The notes beneath the pieces are model-generated. The model worked only from the letters and a program-made list of their open reading frames with translations, ran no database searches and was not told where the DNA came from. 64,000 nt of DNA from Mycolicibacterium mageritense (GTDB lineage Bacteria; Actinomycetota; Actinomycetes; Mycobacteriales; Mycobacteriaceae): NCBI RefSeq assembly GCF_010727475.1, contig NZ_AP022567.1, positions 7,626,001 to 7,690,000 on the forward strand. Reading direction: 5' to 3'. Positions 7,765 to 16,134 of the stretch are shown one piece after another. The position numbers and the translations under genes were made by a program. Position 1 is the stretch's first letter; each line of letters begins with the position of its first letter.

Positions 7765-8868
7765 TTACGCCGTTAGGGTCTCTTTGCGTCCCAACTTGGC
7801 CGAGTTGGCGCCCCATACTCGCAGGGCGTCCACCTTGAGGTATGGGGTGCGGCTACAGGAGTCCGAGCAGGTCACCGACCCTCGTACCTCTTCCTCCCAC
7901 TCCATGAGGGCCTCGAATGACGCAAACTCCGGCCCTTCGGTGGCATTGAGCTTTCGACGCAACGTCGGGCAGTGGACAAATGGTACGAAATTACCGCTCC
8001 GGGAGAACGTAATCTCCATGTAGTGCTTCAGCGTTTGGCAGCGGCTGTCAGTATTGGCCGGCTGAACAAATGCGGTTTCAGCCGGAGTCGCATCCTCGTC
8101 GCCAGCGTAATGGCTGACACCGGCCCGATAGAGACGCTGAAAGTCGGAAAACGCGTTCAACCGAGGCGATGAGGTCTCATCGTAGAATTCGGCGACGACA
8201 GGTAGGTCGTCCGTCTCCAACAATATGCGTTCCAATTGGCCGCTCGTACGAACAGCCAAAAGATTCTCCCGCTCACTCGCCGGGCGGTAACCATTCTGTA
8301 TTTGATCGGCAAAGAAAGACACCCGCGAGTCCATCGGCATGAAATGGTGCGTGCACCCGATAGCCTCTGTCATCGCGAACAGATCAGCAAGGTGCGGCAG
8401 GTTCAGCTTGGACACCGTAGTGTCGACGTGGACGATGTGATCGCTGAAGCGCTCCAAATTGGTCTTGACCAGGTCAAAGGTGCGCCCACGCCGGATCTTT
8501 CGGTAGAGCTCTTCGGTGTGGGCGTCGAGGGACGTAAAGAACCGCACGTTGTCGGAGAAGGTCAAGTCACCGTCCGAACCCCACGTCATGTTGGTGTACG
8601 CGCTGAGGCATACCGTCGAGTCCTGGTGCTGAAAAAAGTCCAATACTCCGCCGTGCAGAAATGGCTCCCCACCAATGACCATCAAACGGTCGAAAGAGGC
8701 ACAATTGGTCTCAACATATTCAACCATTTCGGCGAACCGATCAGACAACGCGGCATCGTCCCACGTCGGCGGTCGGTCAATCATCCAACACGGACAGGAG
8801 GTGCATTTTAGATTGCACATATCCCCCATGAATACGTCAAGCTGCATCAACGACGAATGAAAGCTCAT
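7765..8868 (-). CDS. Radical SAM protein with SPASM-like C-terminal cysteines
   Basis: A 367-residue enzyme with the canonical CxxxCxxC [4Fe-4S] motif close to the N-terminus (Cys18, Cys22, Cys25 in CNLKCTSC), the GGE motif (VIGGEPFLHGG) and a radical-SAM barrel. The C-terminal part has Cys277, Cys300, Cys334 and Cys338 in a context (FSRSGNFVPFVHC) like SPASM/twitch auxiliary clusters, so a second cluster is plausible. Such proteins often modify peptides or act in cofactor or sugar chemistry. The start at 8868 is chosen because GGGGGAA precedes it and the upstream 24 residues are not conserved-looking. It stands alone: no obvious substrate peptide or partner gene is adjacent, and the function is unknown. 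Confidence 0.75.
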   Translation of the reverse strand: MSFHSSLMQLDVFMGDMCNLKCTSCPCWMIDRPPTWDDAALSDRFAEMVEYVETNCASFDRLMVIGGEPFLHGGVLDFFQHQDSTVCLSAYTNMTWGSDGDLTFSDNVRFFTSLDAHTEELYRKIRRGRTFDLVKTNLERFSDHIVHVDTTVSKLNLPHLADLFAMTEAIGCTHHFMPMDSRVSFFADQIQNGYRPASERENLLAVRTSGQLERILLETDDLPVVAEFYDETSSPRLNAFSDFQRLYRAGVSHYAGDEDATPAETAFVQPANTDSRCQTLKHYMEITFSRSGNFVPFVHCPTLRRKLNATEGPEFASFEALMEWEEEVRGSVTCSDSCSRTPYLKVDALRVWGANSAKLGRKETLTA

Positions 8869-9021
8869 AAGTTCCCCCGAACCGATGTGAATCAAGCTAT
8901 ATCCGAAAGCTAGCACCCGACAAGCGCACTGGCAAGGCAAGTCAGCTACTCGCTACGAACCTGCCCGCTACTATCCGCTTACACGCCGCCGATCACCGAA
9001 ACCTGTGGTTTCGTAGCAACC

Positions 9022-9957
9022 ATGCGATCAGAAACCCTCGACAAACTCGCAGCGGTCGCAGCCGGGCTCACCGTGCTGCTGTGGTCGTCCGCGTTCGTGG
9101 TGATCCGCGCTGTCGGCACGGTCTTCTCACCGGGCTCGCTGACCTTCATCCGCCTCGTAGTGGGTTTGCTGTGCCTGCTGGTGCTCGCTGCGTTCTATCG
9201 CCAGCCGCTGCCCCGCGGCCGAACACTCGCCTTGGTGGCCGGCTACGGTTTGCTGTGGTTTGCCGGCTACAACATCACTCTTAACTGGGCCGAGCGCCAC
9301 CTCGACGCGGGCACTGCCGCCCTTCTGGTCAACTTCGCCCCCATACTCGTCGCCATCTTCGCGGGCCTGTTTCTCGGCGAGGGTTTCCCACGGCAACTCG
9401 TGGTCGGAATCGCCGTCGCGTTCGGGGGTGTGGCCCTGATCTCGCTGGCAACGGCTGGTGACGGCAATGCGGACGTCATCGGCGTTGCCCTCGGGTTGGT
9501 CACCGCCCTGTTTTACGCCGCAAGCGTGCTACTGCAGAAAGTAGCCTTGCGCACTGTCGACCCGCTGACCGCGACCTGGGTCGCCTGCGCCGCTGGAATG
9601 CTCGCCACCACGCCCTTCGCACCCGTCACACTCTCCGAACTCACACACGCATCACCAACCGCCATCACAGGAGCCATCTACCTCGGCGTCGCTCCGACCG
9701 CCATCGCCTTCACCACCTGGGCGTTCGCCCTCAGCCGGATGAACGCAGGAGCGGCATCAGCCACCACCCTGGCCATCCCGGCAATCGCCATCGTGCTCTC
9801 ATGGCTCACGCTGCAAGAGACACCGTCGGCACTCGCAATGTGCGGCGGTGCCATAGCACTCGCCGGGGTCGCGCTCACACGGCGAAGCCCCAAACCCGCT
9901 GCTGCCTCAGCCGCGCCAACCAATAAAGCCAACCAAATAGATCCGTGCCACGATTGA
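9022..9957 (+). CDS. EamA/DMT family transporter
   Basis: A 311-residue integral membrane protein with about ten hydrophobic segments arranged as two EamA repeats (roughly residues 8-140 and 155-290). It is typical in length for drug/metabolite transporters that export amino acids, metabolites or drugs. Motifs such as LLWSSAFVVIRAVG and the second-repeat ATTLAIPAIAIVLSWL fit the family. The substrate cannot be assigned. Divergent from the radical-SAM gene, with about 150 bp between starts, and followed after 6 bp by a small gene of unknown function. Confidence 0.85.
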   Translation: MRSETLDKLAAVAAGLTVLLWSSAFVVIRAVGTVFSPGSLTFIRLVVGLLCLLVLAAFYRQPLPRGRTLALVAGYGLLWFAGYNITLNWAERHLDAGTAALLVNFAPILVAIFAGLFLGEGFPRQLVVGIAVAFGGVALISLATAGDGNADVIGVALGLVTALFYAASVLLQKVALRTVDPLTATWVACAAGMLATTPFAPVTLSELTHASPTAITGAIYLGVAPTAIAFTTWAFALSRMNAGAASATTLAIPAIAIVLSWLTLQETPSALAMCGGAIALAGVALTRRSPKPAAASAAPTNKANQIDPCHD

Positions 9958-9963
9958 ATCTCC

Positions 9964-10359
9964 ATGACCACACGCCGCACAGCCGACCACGTCGCCATCT
10001 GGCACGACGTCCAAGGCACAACAACCCGCCTATTGAGCGACCTCGGCCCTATTGACGGCACCGCCAACCTGACCGTCACCCCACGTCACTGCCCCGGTCG
10101 GGGCCAGTGCACGCGCATCGGAGCACCGCTCGGACGCCAACTCCTGCTCAGCCGAGCCCTCATTGCCGACCTGCTCAAGCGGGGAGCCTCGCAGAAAACG
10201 ATCCAGGACACTGACTACCTCACCATCCACGTTGACCACGTCGCAGGATCCGGCAAGCCGGCAACAGCCACCTACCAACTGATCGCCGCACGATGGAAGA
10301 ACTGTGACAGCGATAGCGACAACGACTCTGGCCTCATGATCGGCATCTGGCCCGACTGA
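9964..10359 (+). CDS. Hypothetical protein, 131 aa
   Basis: An unrecognised protein of 131 residues. Third codon positions are strongly GC-biased, which supports real coding. It starts 6 bp after the transporter stop, so it is probably cotranscribed. It has two cysteines in HCPGRGQC, an extended Ser/Asp-rich stretch near the C-terminus (DSDSDNDS) and no membrane segment or signal peptide. I recognise no domain. It has the feel of an accessory or plasmid-type gene. Confidence 0.5.
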   Translation: MTTRRTADHVAIWHDVQGTTTRLLSDLGPIDGTANLTVTPRHCPGRGQCTRIGAPLGRQLLLSRALIADLLKRGASQKTIQDTDYLTIHVDHVAGSGKPATATYQLIAARWKNCDSDSDNDSGLMIGIWPD

Positions 10360-10527
10360 ATGGCTACGGCCGCTGATGCTGGTGCACGTCGTACGCCCAC
10401 GGCGACGGAGATCGCGTATTGGGCGGCCACGACATCAGCGCTCAAGCGGTTCATTCTCGGTCGAGGTTTGAGAAAGGCTGACACGACGTCATACAGCGTG
10501 AAAGTGGGGCTGTTGAGAGTCGGTTGA
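10360..10527 (+). CDS. Possible small ORF, 55 aa, running through the 27-bp repeat
   Basis: The ATG at 10360 follows the preceding stop directly (TGA-ATG), which is compatible with reinitiation. The peptide begins MATAADAGARRTPTATEIAY and continues in frame through the 10484-10510 repeat to a stop before the insertion sequence. Codon third positions are moderately GC-rich. No domain is recognised. It could be a small real gene or the front part of a gene truncated at the repeat. Confidence 0.25.
   Translation: MATAADAGARRTPTATEIAYWAATTSALKRFILGRGLRKADTTSYSVKVGLLRVG
10484..10510. repeat. 27-bp direct repeat, left copy
   Basis: The 27 bases here (starting CGACGTCATACAGCG, ending GTGGGGC) recur exactly at 11853-11879. 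The pair brackets the IS481-family element. The right copy runs into the last six bases of the CAU-anticodon tRNA gene, so the left copy can be read as a displaced tRNA 3' flank, as in attL/attR pairs. It is too long to be a normal target-site duplication of this IS family. Confidence 0.75.
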
Positions 10528-10540
10528 TGGTTGACGGATC

Positions 10541-11789
10541 TGTTTCGGTTGATCCTTGACACTCTGGTGTTGTGGTTTAGGCCTGTGCGCCGGTGCGGAA
10601 GGCCCGTTTGTTTCGTACCTCGCCGGTGCTGGTGCGGGCAGCGGTTTTGACGAGTTGGTCGCCGACCCAGAACCGCAGCAGCCCACCGTCGACGTGCACA
10701 TCGCAGCGTGCCCCCGCGTAATGCCGGCCCACGCTGACCTGCTGCCAGGACACGCAGACCACCCCGTTGGTGGTCACCGTCCGTGACACCCAGTCCTGGC
10801 CACCGCGCTCGTCAGGGGCAGCGGGTGTCCTGACCGCTGGGCTGACACGAGCACCGGCAGTGAATCGTTCGGCCGGGGTGGCCATCTTCAACGACTGATG
10901 CGGCCGAACGGTGTTGTACTCGCACACCCATGCATCCAACGCCGCCTGGGCGGTCCTCAGGTTGGCGAAAGGCGCTGCGGTGCGGAGGAACTCGGCTCGC
11001 AGGCTGCGGTGAAACCGCTCGATCTTGCCGGTCGTGGTCGGCGTGCGTGGCTGGGTCAGCAGATGCTCGATGCCATGCTCGCGGCAGATCGCATCGAAGA
11101 GCACCTCCACCGGAGGATGGTTAAACCGGCCGGTGAACACCTTGCCGTTATCGGTCAAGATCTGCTCAGGAGCGCCGTAGGTCGCCAACGCCTCGCGCAG
11201 CCCGTCGCACACCGCGCGGGTGCGCTCCCGGACCATCAACCGAGCACACACGCACATCCGGGAGTGATCGTCGATCCCGGTCAACGCCTTGGCACTGGTC
11301 CCATTGGCCAGGGGGAATCCGCCCACCACATCCATCTGCCACAACTCCATCGGGGTAGCGCGTTCCCAACGTTTCCACTTGCGAGCGCGTCGATCCCGCA
11401 GCCTCGGATCAATCAACCCGGCCCGCAGCAACGCCCGATACACCGCTGAGGCCGACGGCAGCGGTGCCACCTTGCGTTTGGCCAGTTCGAACACCAACCG
11501 CCGCGGCCCCCAGTACGGGCGCGAGCGCCGCAGCTCCAGCACCGTCGCTTCCACCTCGGCCGGCATCTGATGCGGACACCACGCCGGCCGATGCGACCGA
11601 TCCGCCAACCCATCCAGACCCTCGGCCTCATAGCGGGCCAACCAAGCATGCAGCGTCTGCCGCGACACCCCGACCTTGCTGGCCACCTGCGTTATCGACA
11701 AACCATCACTGATCACCGCCAACACGGCCTGATACCTCTGCTCGACCACGCTCAACTCCCTCACGCCGTGTCGAGGATCAACCGAAACA
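10541..11789 (-). mobile_element. IS481-family insertion sequence
   Basis: A 1249-bp element bounded by 22-bp terminal inverted repeats (10541-10562 and 11768-11789), which match at 21 of 22 positions and begin TGTTTCGGTTGATCC. The single internal gene encodes a DDE transposase. The ends begin with TG, as is common in the IS481 family. No clean short target duplication is visible directly outside the repeats; the inverted match instead continues for 3 bp (ATC/GAT). Both ends and the transposase look intact, so the copy may be active. Confidence 0.85.
10577..11764 (-). CDS. IS481-family transposase
   Basis: A 395-residue transposase. The N-terminal helix-turn-helix (ITQVASKVGVSRQTLHAWLARY) is followed by an rve-type integrase core. 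The DDE catalytic residues are visible as the Asp in LWQMDVVGGF, the Asp in ILTDNGKVF and the Glu in TGKIERFHRSL, followed by the conserved YNTVRPHQSL motif. The frame is complete, with no frameshift, which supports a functional element. Start is GTG at 11764, close to the right inverted repeat; the TAA stop lies 15 bp inside the left repeat. Confidence 0.95.
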   Translation of the reverse strand: MRELSVVEQRYQAVLAVISDGLSITQVASKVGVSRQTLHAWLARYEAEGLDGLADRSHRPAWCPHQMPAEVEATVLELRRSRPYWGPRRLVFELAKRKVAPLPSASAVYRALLRAGLIDPRLRDRRARKWKRWERATPMELWQMDVVGGFPLANGTSAKALTGIDDHSRMCVCARLMVRERTRAVCDGLREALATYGAPEQILTDNGKVFTGRFNHPPVEVLFDAICREHGIEHLLTQPRTPTTTGKIERFHRSLRAEFLRTAAPFANLRTAQAALDAWVCEYNTVRPHQSLKMATPAERFTAGARVSPAVRTPAAPDERGGQDWVSRTVTTNGVVCVSWQQVSVGRHYAGARCDVHVDGGLLRFWVGDQLVKTAARTSTGEVRNKRAFRTGAQA

Positions 11790-11852
11790 GATGTAAGGCA
11801 TCAGCCGAAACACTGTCGCCCATCAACCGGAGACAAAACGTCAAGCCTCACC
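11790..11852. repeat. Extra copies of the IS end sequence outside the right inverted repeat
   Basis: Just outside the right terminal repeat the string ATCAGCCGAAACA (11800-11812) and then CATCAACCGG (11821-11830) repeat the IS end with small changes. On the left side, CGGTTGATGG (about 10521-10530) is a matching inverted copy. They could be additional transposase binding sites, making the true ends lie further out, or remnants of earlier insertions. Confidence 0.45.
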
Positions 11853-11879
11853 CGACGTCATACAGCGTGAAAGTGGGGC
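11853..11879. repeat. 27-bp direct repeat, right copy (overlaps tRNA 3' end)
   Basis: Exact copy of 10484-10510. Its last six bases (TGGGGC, 11874-11879) are the discriminator and part of the acceptor stem of the adjacent minus-strand tRNA gene, and the other 21 bases are the tRNA 3' flank. The position is that of a tRNA-associated attachment site. Confidence 0.75.
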
Positions 11880-11947
11880 GGGCGGGGCTCGAACCCGCGA
11901 CCAATGGATTATGAGTCCACGGCTCTAACCGACTGAGCTACCGCCCC
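11874..11947 (-). tRNA. tRNA with CAU anticodon (elongator Met or Ile2)
   Basis: A complete 74-nt cloverleaf: acceptor GGGGCGG/CCGCCCC, D-stem GCTC/GAGC, anticodon stem GTGGA/TCCAT with loop CTCATAA (anticodon CAT), T-stem GCGGG/CCCGC with loop TTCGAGC. CCA is not encoded. The 5' G-C pair and the anticodon stem rule out an initiator tRNA. The anticodon arm and TTGGTCGC variable/T-arm junction resemble E. coli ileX, so a lysidine-modified tRNA-Ile is possible; elongator tRNA-Met is the alternative. Confidence 0.9.
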
Positions 11948-12065
11948 GAGGCGCATCTGCGCGGCACCTATGCTCCCACATCCGCGACGCACGGTGGCCA
12001 GGGGCATGAGTGATACGACCGCCCCGCCGCTGCCGTGACGGCGACCGTCAGCCGCCGGTGGAATC

Positions 12066-13112
12066 ATGGCGAGCGTGCCGTCACCGTCTTATGCCTTCGC
12101 CTCCGACAACGCCGCCCCCGCGCATCCCAAGGTCATCGCCGCGATCGCCGCGGCCAACGACGGCGCCGCTCCCTCTTATGGCGACGACGCGACGACGCAA
12201 CGTGCGGCGGAGGCCATCAAAGCCGCGTTCGACTCCCCCGACGCCGAGGTGTTGTTCGCGCTCACCGGCACGGGCGCCAACATCATCGCGTTGGCGTCGG
12301 CCGTGCGGCCGTGGCAGGAGATCCTCTGCAGCGACGTCTCCCACTCCCTGATCGACGAGGCAGGTGGTCCGGTCCGGCTCTCGGGCGCGCAGCTCGCGGT
12401 GCTGCCCAGTGATGACGGGCTGATCGACCCGGCCGAACTCGACCGAGCAGTTGTGCGCCGCGGGCCCGTCCACCATTCGCAACCGCGCATCGTCACCATC
12501 ACGCAATCCACGGAGAACGGCCGGATCTGGACTCCGCAGGCCATCAAAGACTTCATCGACCACGCCCACGATCTCGACCTGCTGGTGCACGTCGACGGCT
12601 CCCGGCTCGGCAACGCGATCGCAGCCCTGGACGTCGCACCCCGGGAGGCGATCGCCGATGCTGACATCGTCACCGTCGGCGGCACCAAGAACGGCATCCT
12701 GCTGGGCGACGCGATCCTGGTGCGTCGGCCCGAGCGGTTCGACGGAATTCACTTCGTGCAAAAGCAGATCGGCCATCTGGCCAGCAAGCACCGGTTCATC
12801 GGCGCCCAGTTCGAGGCGTTGCTGAACGACGACCTGTGGTTGCACAACGCGGCACACGCCAACGCCATGGCGGCGCGGCTCAGCACCGGGCTTGAGCGCC
12901 TTGGCTTGCGGCTGGCCTGCCCCACCGACGCCAACGAGGTGTTCGTCGACCTCGCATCCGACACCTTGCAGAAGCTGTCGGCGCACTATGCGGTGCACCA
13001 ACCCGATCCGCTGAAGCCGGCCGTGCGATTCGTGTGCTCGTGGGCGACGACGGAGGCGGAAGTCGACGACGCTCTGCAGATCCTCGCGTCGATTTTGCCG
13101 CCAGGGTCGTGA
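12066..13112 (+). CDS. Low-specificity L-threonine aldolase family protein
   Basis: A 348-residue fold-type I PLP enzyme of the threonine aldolase/beta-eliminating lyase family, which cleaves L-threonine or L-allo-threonine to glycine and acetaldehyde. The N-terminal SDNAAPAHPKV, the glycine-rich TGTGANIIAL and the PLP-ring Asp177 in HVDGSRLGNA are present, and the Schiff-base Lys208 lies in TVGGTKNG. Length is normal. No clear ribosome binding site precedes the ATG at 12066, and GTG-type upstream starts do not extend the conserved region. Probably monocistronic. Confidence 0.88.
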   Translation: MASVPSPSYAFASDNAAPAHPKVIAAIAAANDGAAPSYGDDATTQRAAEAIKAAFDSPDAEVLFALTGTGANIIALASAVRPWQEILCSDVSHSLIDEAGGPVRLSGAQLAVLPSDDGLIDPAELDRAVVRRGPVHHSQPRIVTITQSTENGRIWTPQAIKDFIDHAHDLDLLVHVDGSRLGNAIAALDVAPREAIADADIVTVGGTKNGILLGDAILVRRPERFDGIHFVQKQIGHLASKHRFIGAQFEALLNDDLWLHNAAHANAMAARLSTGLERLGLRLACPTDANEVFVDLASDTLQKLSAHYAVHQPDPLKPAVRFVCSWATTEAEVDDALQILASILPPGS

Positions 13113-13162
13113 CTGCTGCGAAAACACAACCCTCACGGCGAAAACGGCGTAACACCTAAGCG

Positions 13163-14365
13163 ATGAGGGTGACGCGGTTGGCACAGGCGGCCCTGCTCGC
13201 GCTCGCGGCGTGCGCGACCCCGGCTGAACCGTCGGCGCTCAACCAGATCGACCCCGCCAACTTCCAAACCGCGATCGAGACCGCCGCCGAGAACCTCCAG
13301 GCGCCGGGCGCGCTGGTGCTGTTGCAGACCCCGCAGGGCACGTTCACCGCGAAGGTTGGCACCACCGAGCTGGGCACGCAGTCGCCGCCGCAGCCCGACA
13401 CCCACTTCCGCATCGCGTCGAACACCAAGCCGATGACAGCCGCATTGATCGTGCTGCTGGCCCAGGACGGGAAGCTCACACTGGACGACCCGATCTCGGC
13501 CTACGTCCCCGAGGTGCCCCACGGAGACAACATCACGCTCGCGGACCTGCTCCTGATGCGCAGCGGGCTGTACTGCTACACCAGCGCACCGGAACTCTCG
13601 GCTCAGCTCGACGCCGACCCGGCGAAGCCCTGGACCCCGCAGCAGGTGCTGGCCATCGCGTTCGCACATCCACCGAATGCACCGCCCGACAGCGAATACG
13701 AGTACTGCAACACCAACTATGCGTTGCTCGGCCTCGTCGTCGAGAAGGTCGGCGCCGCGCCTCTGGCCCGCCAATTCGAAGATCGGCTGTTCAGGCCGCT
13801 CGGCATGAACAACACGGTGCTGCCGGCGACCGATGACACAGCGATGCCTCAGCCGTATTCGCATGGGTACATGTACGGAAAGACGTTGTACGCCATGGTC
13901 GACGAGGATTATCCGCCGGACATGGCGGCCGCGGCGAAGGCCGGCACGTTGCAACCGGTCGACTACACGCACCAGAACGCGTCGTACGCCACGGCCGCCG
14001 GTGGCGCCATCTCGACCGCCGACGATCTGGCCACCTGGATCCGAGCACTGGTCACCGGCAAGGTCTTCGACGCCGAACGCCAGCAGCAGTGGCTGCACAG
14101 CCTGCGCCCCGAAGTTCCCGACCACCCGGAGGGGCAGCAGTACGGCTATGGCATCAGCTATCAACGGTTCGGCCCGAACGCCGCGATGTACTACCACGGC
14201 GGCGAGATGCCCGGCTTCAACTCGTTCATGGGGTTCGACCCGGACAACGATGTGGCACTGGTCATCTGGACCAACCTGACGCTGTCAGCGGACGGCCGGA
14301 CCACGGCGAACGCACTGCTGCCGACCGTGCTCGACGAGGTTTACAGCGGCCTGCACCTCGGCTGA
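13163..14365 (+). CDS. Serine hydrolase lipoprotein, beta-lactamase class C/DD-peptidase fold
   Basis: A 400-residue penicillin-binding-protein-like serine hydrolase. Residues 1-17 form a lipoprotein signal with lipobox LAAC (Cys17). The catalytic SxxK is Ser86-Asn-Thr-Lys89, the second motif is YCN (EYCNTNY, about residues 190-195), and an HGG box (YYHGGEMPGF) takes the place of KTG near the C-terminus. Members are D-alanyl-D-alanine carboxypeptidases, esterases or beta-lactamases; the HGG variant suggests a peptidase or esterase. Expected to be anchored outside the cytoplasmic membrane. Confidence 0.85.
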   Translation: MRVTRLAQAALLALAACATPAEPSALNQIDPANFQTAIETAAENLQAPGALVLLQTPQGTFTAKVGTTELGTQSPPQPDTHFRIASNTKPMTAALIVLLAQDGKLTLDDPISAYVPEVPHGDNITLADLLLMRSGLYCYTSAPELSAQLDADPAKPWTPQQVLAIAFAHPPNAPPDSEYEYCNTNYALLGLVVEKVGAAPLARQFEDRLFRPLGMNNTVLPATDDTAMPQPYSHGYMYGKTLYAMVDEDYPPDMAAAAKAGTLQPVDYTHQNASYATAAGGAISTADDLATWIRALVTGKVFDAERQQQWLHSLRPEVPDHPEGQQYGYGISYQRFGPNAAMYYHGGEMPGFNSFMGFDPDNDVALVIWTNLTLSADGRTTANALLPTVLDEVYSGLHLG

Positions 14366-14367
14366 TC

Positions 14368-15186
14368 TCAGCTGTAGATCGGTTGCCCGTCGTCACCGAT
14401 CCGGTACTGCTCGGTGCCCTCGCTGACGCGGGCACCGTCGACGCCGAGCGAGACCGCCACCTTGTTGCACGCATTGCGCATGACGTCCAGGGTCAGCTCG
14501 ATCGCCTCGTCCCGCGAGAAATGTTGCAGCAGATCGTCTCCGGAGACCTGTGACGGGTTCCAGATCAGCGCATCGGTGTAGCGCAGCGCAGCCTTGTGCC
14601 GATCGGAGAGCCCGGAATCTTCATAGTGATCGATCTCGTCGTACACCGACTCGGTGGCACCGGCCTCCAACGCCGCGGCTTCCCGCAACGACCTGCACAA
14701 CCGGCAGTTGTGCTGGCGCGCACCACGCAGTCGCACGAGCTCCGAGGTGACCGGGTCCAATGCCCGCATCTTGCCGACCGAGGGAACGAATACGTCCAGC
14801 ACATAGTCCGACGGATTCGTGTCGTGGTCCCAGCTGGCGGGTTCGAGCGGCAGGTGCACCCCGATCGAGCACAGGCCGGCGTTCACCCGAGGCACGAAGT
14901 CGGCGATGTAGATCAGCGTCGCGACGCCGAACACGTCAGGGCCCAGCAGGTCCGCGAAGGCGGCCCGTTGCGCGGCGCTGATCCCGGTCACGTCGATGCT
15001 GAACTGTTCGGCGAACTCGGTGACCATGGGGTCGACGGCGCCGCCCGAGGTTTCGGCCGGCAGCGGCGGCAAGGCAACGGTCGCCGCGCACGCCTCACGG
15101 ATGTCGGCGTTGACGTCGGCTAGCTTCGGCGGCGACAACGCCACCAGGCGCGTCAACTCACTCAACACACCCGCAGTATCCAACAC
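14368..15186 (-). CDS. AhpD-like/carboxymuconolactone decarboxylase family protein
   Basis: A 272-residue all-helical protein containing the AhpD-type CxxC redox motif (HNCRLCRSLREAAALEAGA), which in this family supports peroxide detoxification or thiol-dependent chemistry. The C-terminal half (YTDALIWNPSQV, MRNACNKVAVSLG) repeats the fold. No signal peptide. It converges with the serine hydrolase gene (2 bp apart) and runs in the same direction as the downstream-positioned AsnC gene, which ends 21 bp upstream of its start, so the two may be cotranscribed. Confidence 0.75.
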   Translation of the reverse strand: MLDTAGVLSELTRLVALSPPKLADVNADIREACAATVALPPLPAETSGGAVDPMVTEFAEQFSIDVTGISAAQRAAFADLLGPDVFGVATLIYIADFVPRVNAGLCSIGVHLPLEPASWDHDTNPSDYVLDVFVPSVGKMRALDPVTSELVRLRGARQHNCRLCRSLREAAALEAGATESVYDEIDHYEDSGLSDRHKAALRYTDALIWNPSQVSGDDLLQHFSRDEAIELTLDVMRNACNKVAVSLGVDGARVSEGTEQYRIGDDGQPIYS

Positions 15187-15207
15187 CGGCGGCCTCGACG
15201 CGCCGTA

Positions 15208-16119
15208 TTACCGCGCCCGGCGCGGCCGGACCATCGCATCCAAACCCGATGCGTAGCTCTCTTTCACCACGTCGAGATGCACCCAGCTGTCGACGACACC
15301 GACCCCGGGCAGGGCCCGCACGGCGTCGAGGATCTCGACGAGCTGCGCCGCCGAGAACGCCCGGACCGTGGCCAACAGATCGAAGCGGCCGAGCGTGCGG
15401 GCCAGGAAGATGACCGATCGCATGCCCGCCAACGCCGTCACCACGTCGTCGCCGGTTCCGGTGAGCCTGATGCCCAAGCCGAGTGCACTCTGCCGGTCCT
15501 GTCCCGAATGACGGACCACCGCACCGATGCGCACCACCTGTGACTCGATCAGCCGTACCACGCGTCGCCGCGCACCGGCGGGTGAAAGTCCCACTGCCTG
15601 TGCGAGATCCACGTACGACGCGCGGCCATCGCGCTGCAACGCCCGCAGCAGCGCGAGATCCACCTCGTCGACTTCGACGTCGACATCGCCGACCGGGCCG
15701 ACGACGTCACGCAGCACCTCGATGTAGGTGAGCGTGTCGACGCCCACGACGCCGCTCATCGCACGCAGCTCGGTGATCACTCCGTCGACGTCGCGCATCG
15801 ACCCGACCCGCACCTCGGCGATGAGCGCGTACACACCGCTGGTCAGCGACAGGAACGCGACGTCGACGCGCTGTGCCAGCGCTGTCGCGATCGGAGCGGC
15901 GGATCCGTCGACCATCACACTGACGTGCGCCACCGCCCCACGCCCCAGCACGGCCGGGTGCACGACGCCGCGCACCACGACCTGCCCGCTGGCGATCAGC
16001 CGCTGCATGCGAGCCGCGGCAGCGGAACGCGACAGGCCCACCCGGTGTGCGACATCGCGATGGGTCAGCCGGCCGTCACTTTCCAGCAGGCCGACGATTG
16101 CCTCATCCACCTCGTCCAT
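15208..16119 (-). CDS. Lrp/AsnC family regulator with two HTH domains
   Basis: A 303-residue regulator that is a tandem of two AsnC units. The HTH motifs are at LTHRDVAHRVGLSRSAAAARM and ASYVDLAQAVGLSPAGARRRV, each followed by a ligand-binding half. Double-AsnC regulators of this length are common in actinobacteria and control amino acid or nitrogen metabolism. I prefer ATG 16119 to GTG 16164 because the first conserved segment (DEVDEAIVGLLESDGRLTH) starts there and because the extra 45 bp hold an inverted repeat. It is divergent from an NCS1 permease, its likely target. Confidence 0.85.
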   Translation of the reverse strand: MDEVDEAIVGLLESDGRLTHRDVAHRVGLSRSAAAARMQRLIASGQVVVRGVVHPAVLGRGAVAHVSVMVDGSAAPIATALAQRVDVAFLSLTSGVYALIAEVRVGSMRDVDGVITELRAMSGVVGVDTLTYIEVLRDVVGPVGDVDVEVDEVDLALLRALQRDGRASYVDLAQAVGLSPAGARRRVVRLIESQVVRIGAVVRHSGQDRQSALGLGIRLTGTGDDVVTALAGMRSVIFLARTLGRFDLLATVRAFSAAQLVEILDAVRALPGVGVVDSWVHLDVVKESYASGLDAMVRPRRAR

Positions 16120-16134
16120 TGGGGCACCCACTCG

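Noticed and set aside
11874..11947. Initiator tRNA-Met
   Set aside because: Initiators have a 1-72 mismatch and GGG/CCC pairs in the anticodon stem. This gene has a G-C pair at the acceptor end and a GTGGA/TCCAT anticodon stem.
12081..13184. Long minus-strand open frame across the threonine aldolase gene
   Set aside because: The plus strand encodes a complete PLP enzyme with all key residues; the antisense frame is a by-product of high GC content.
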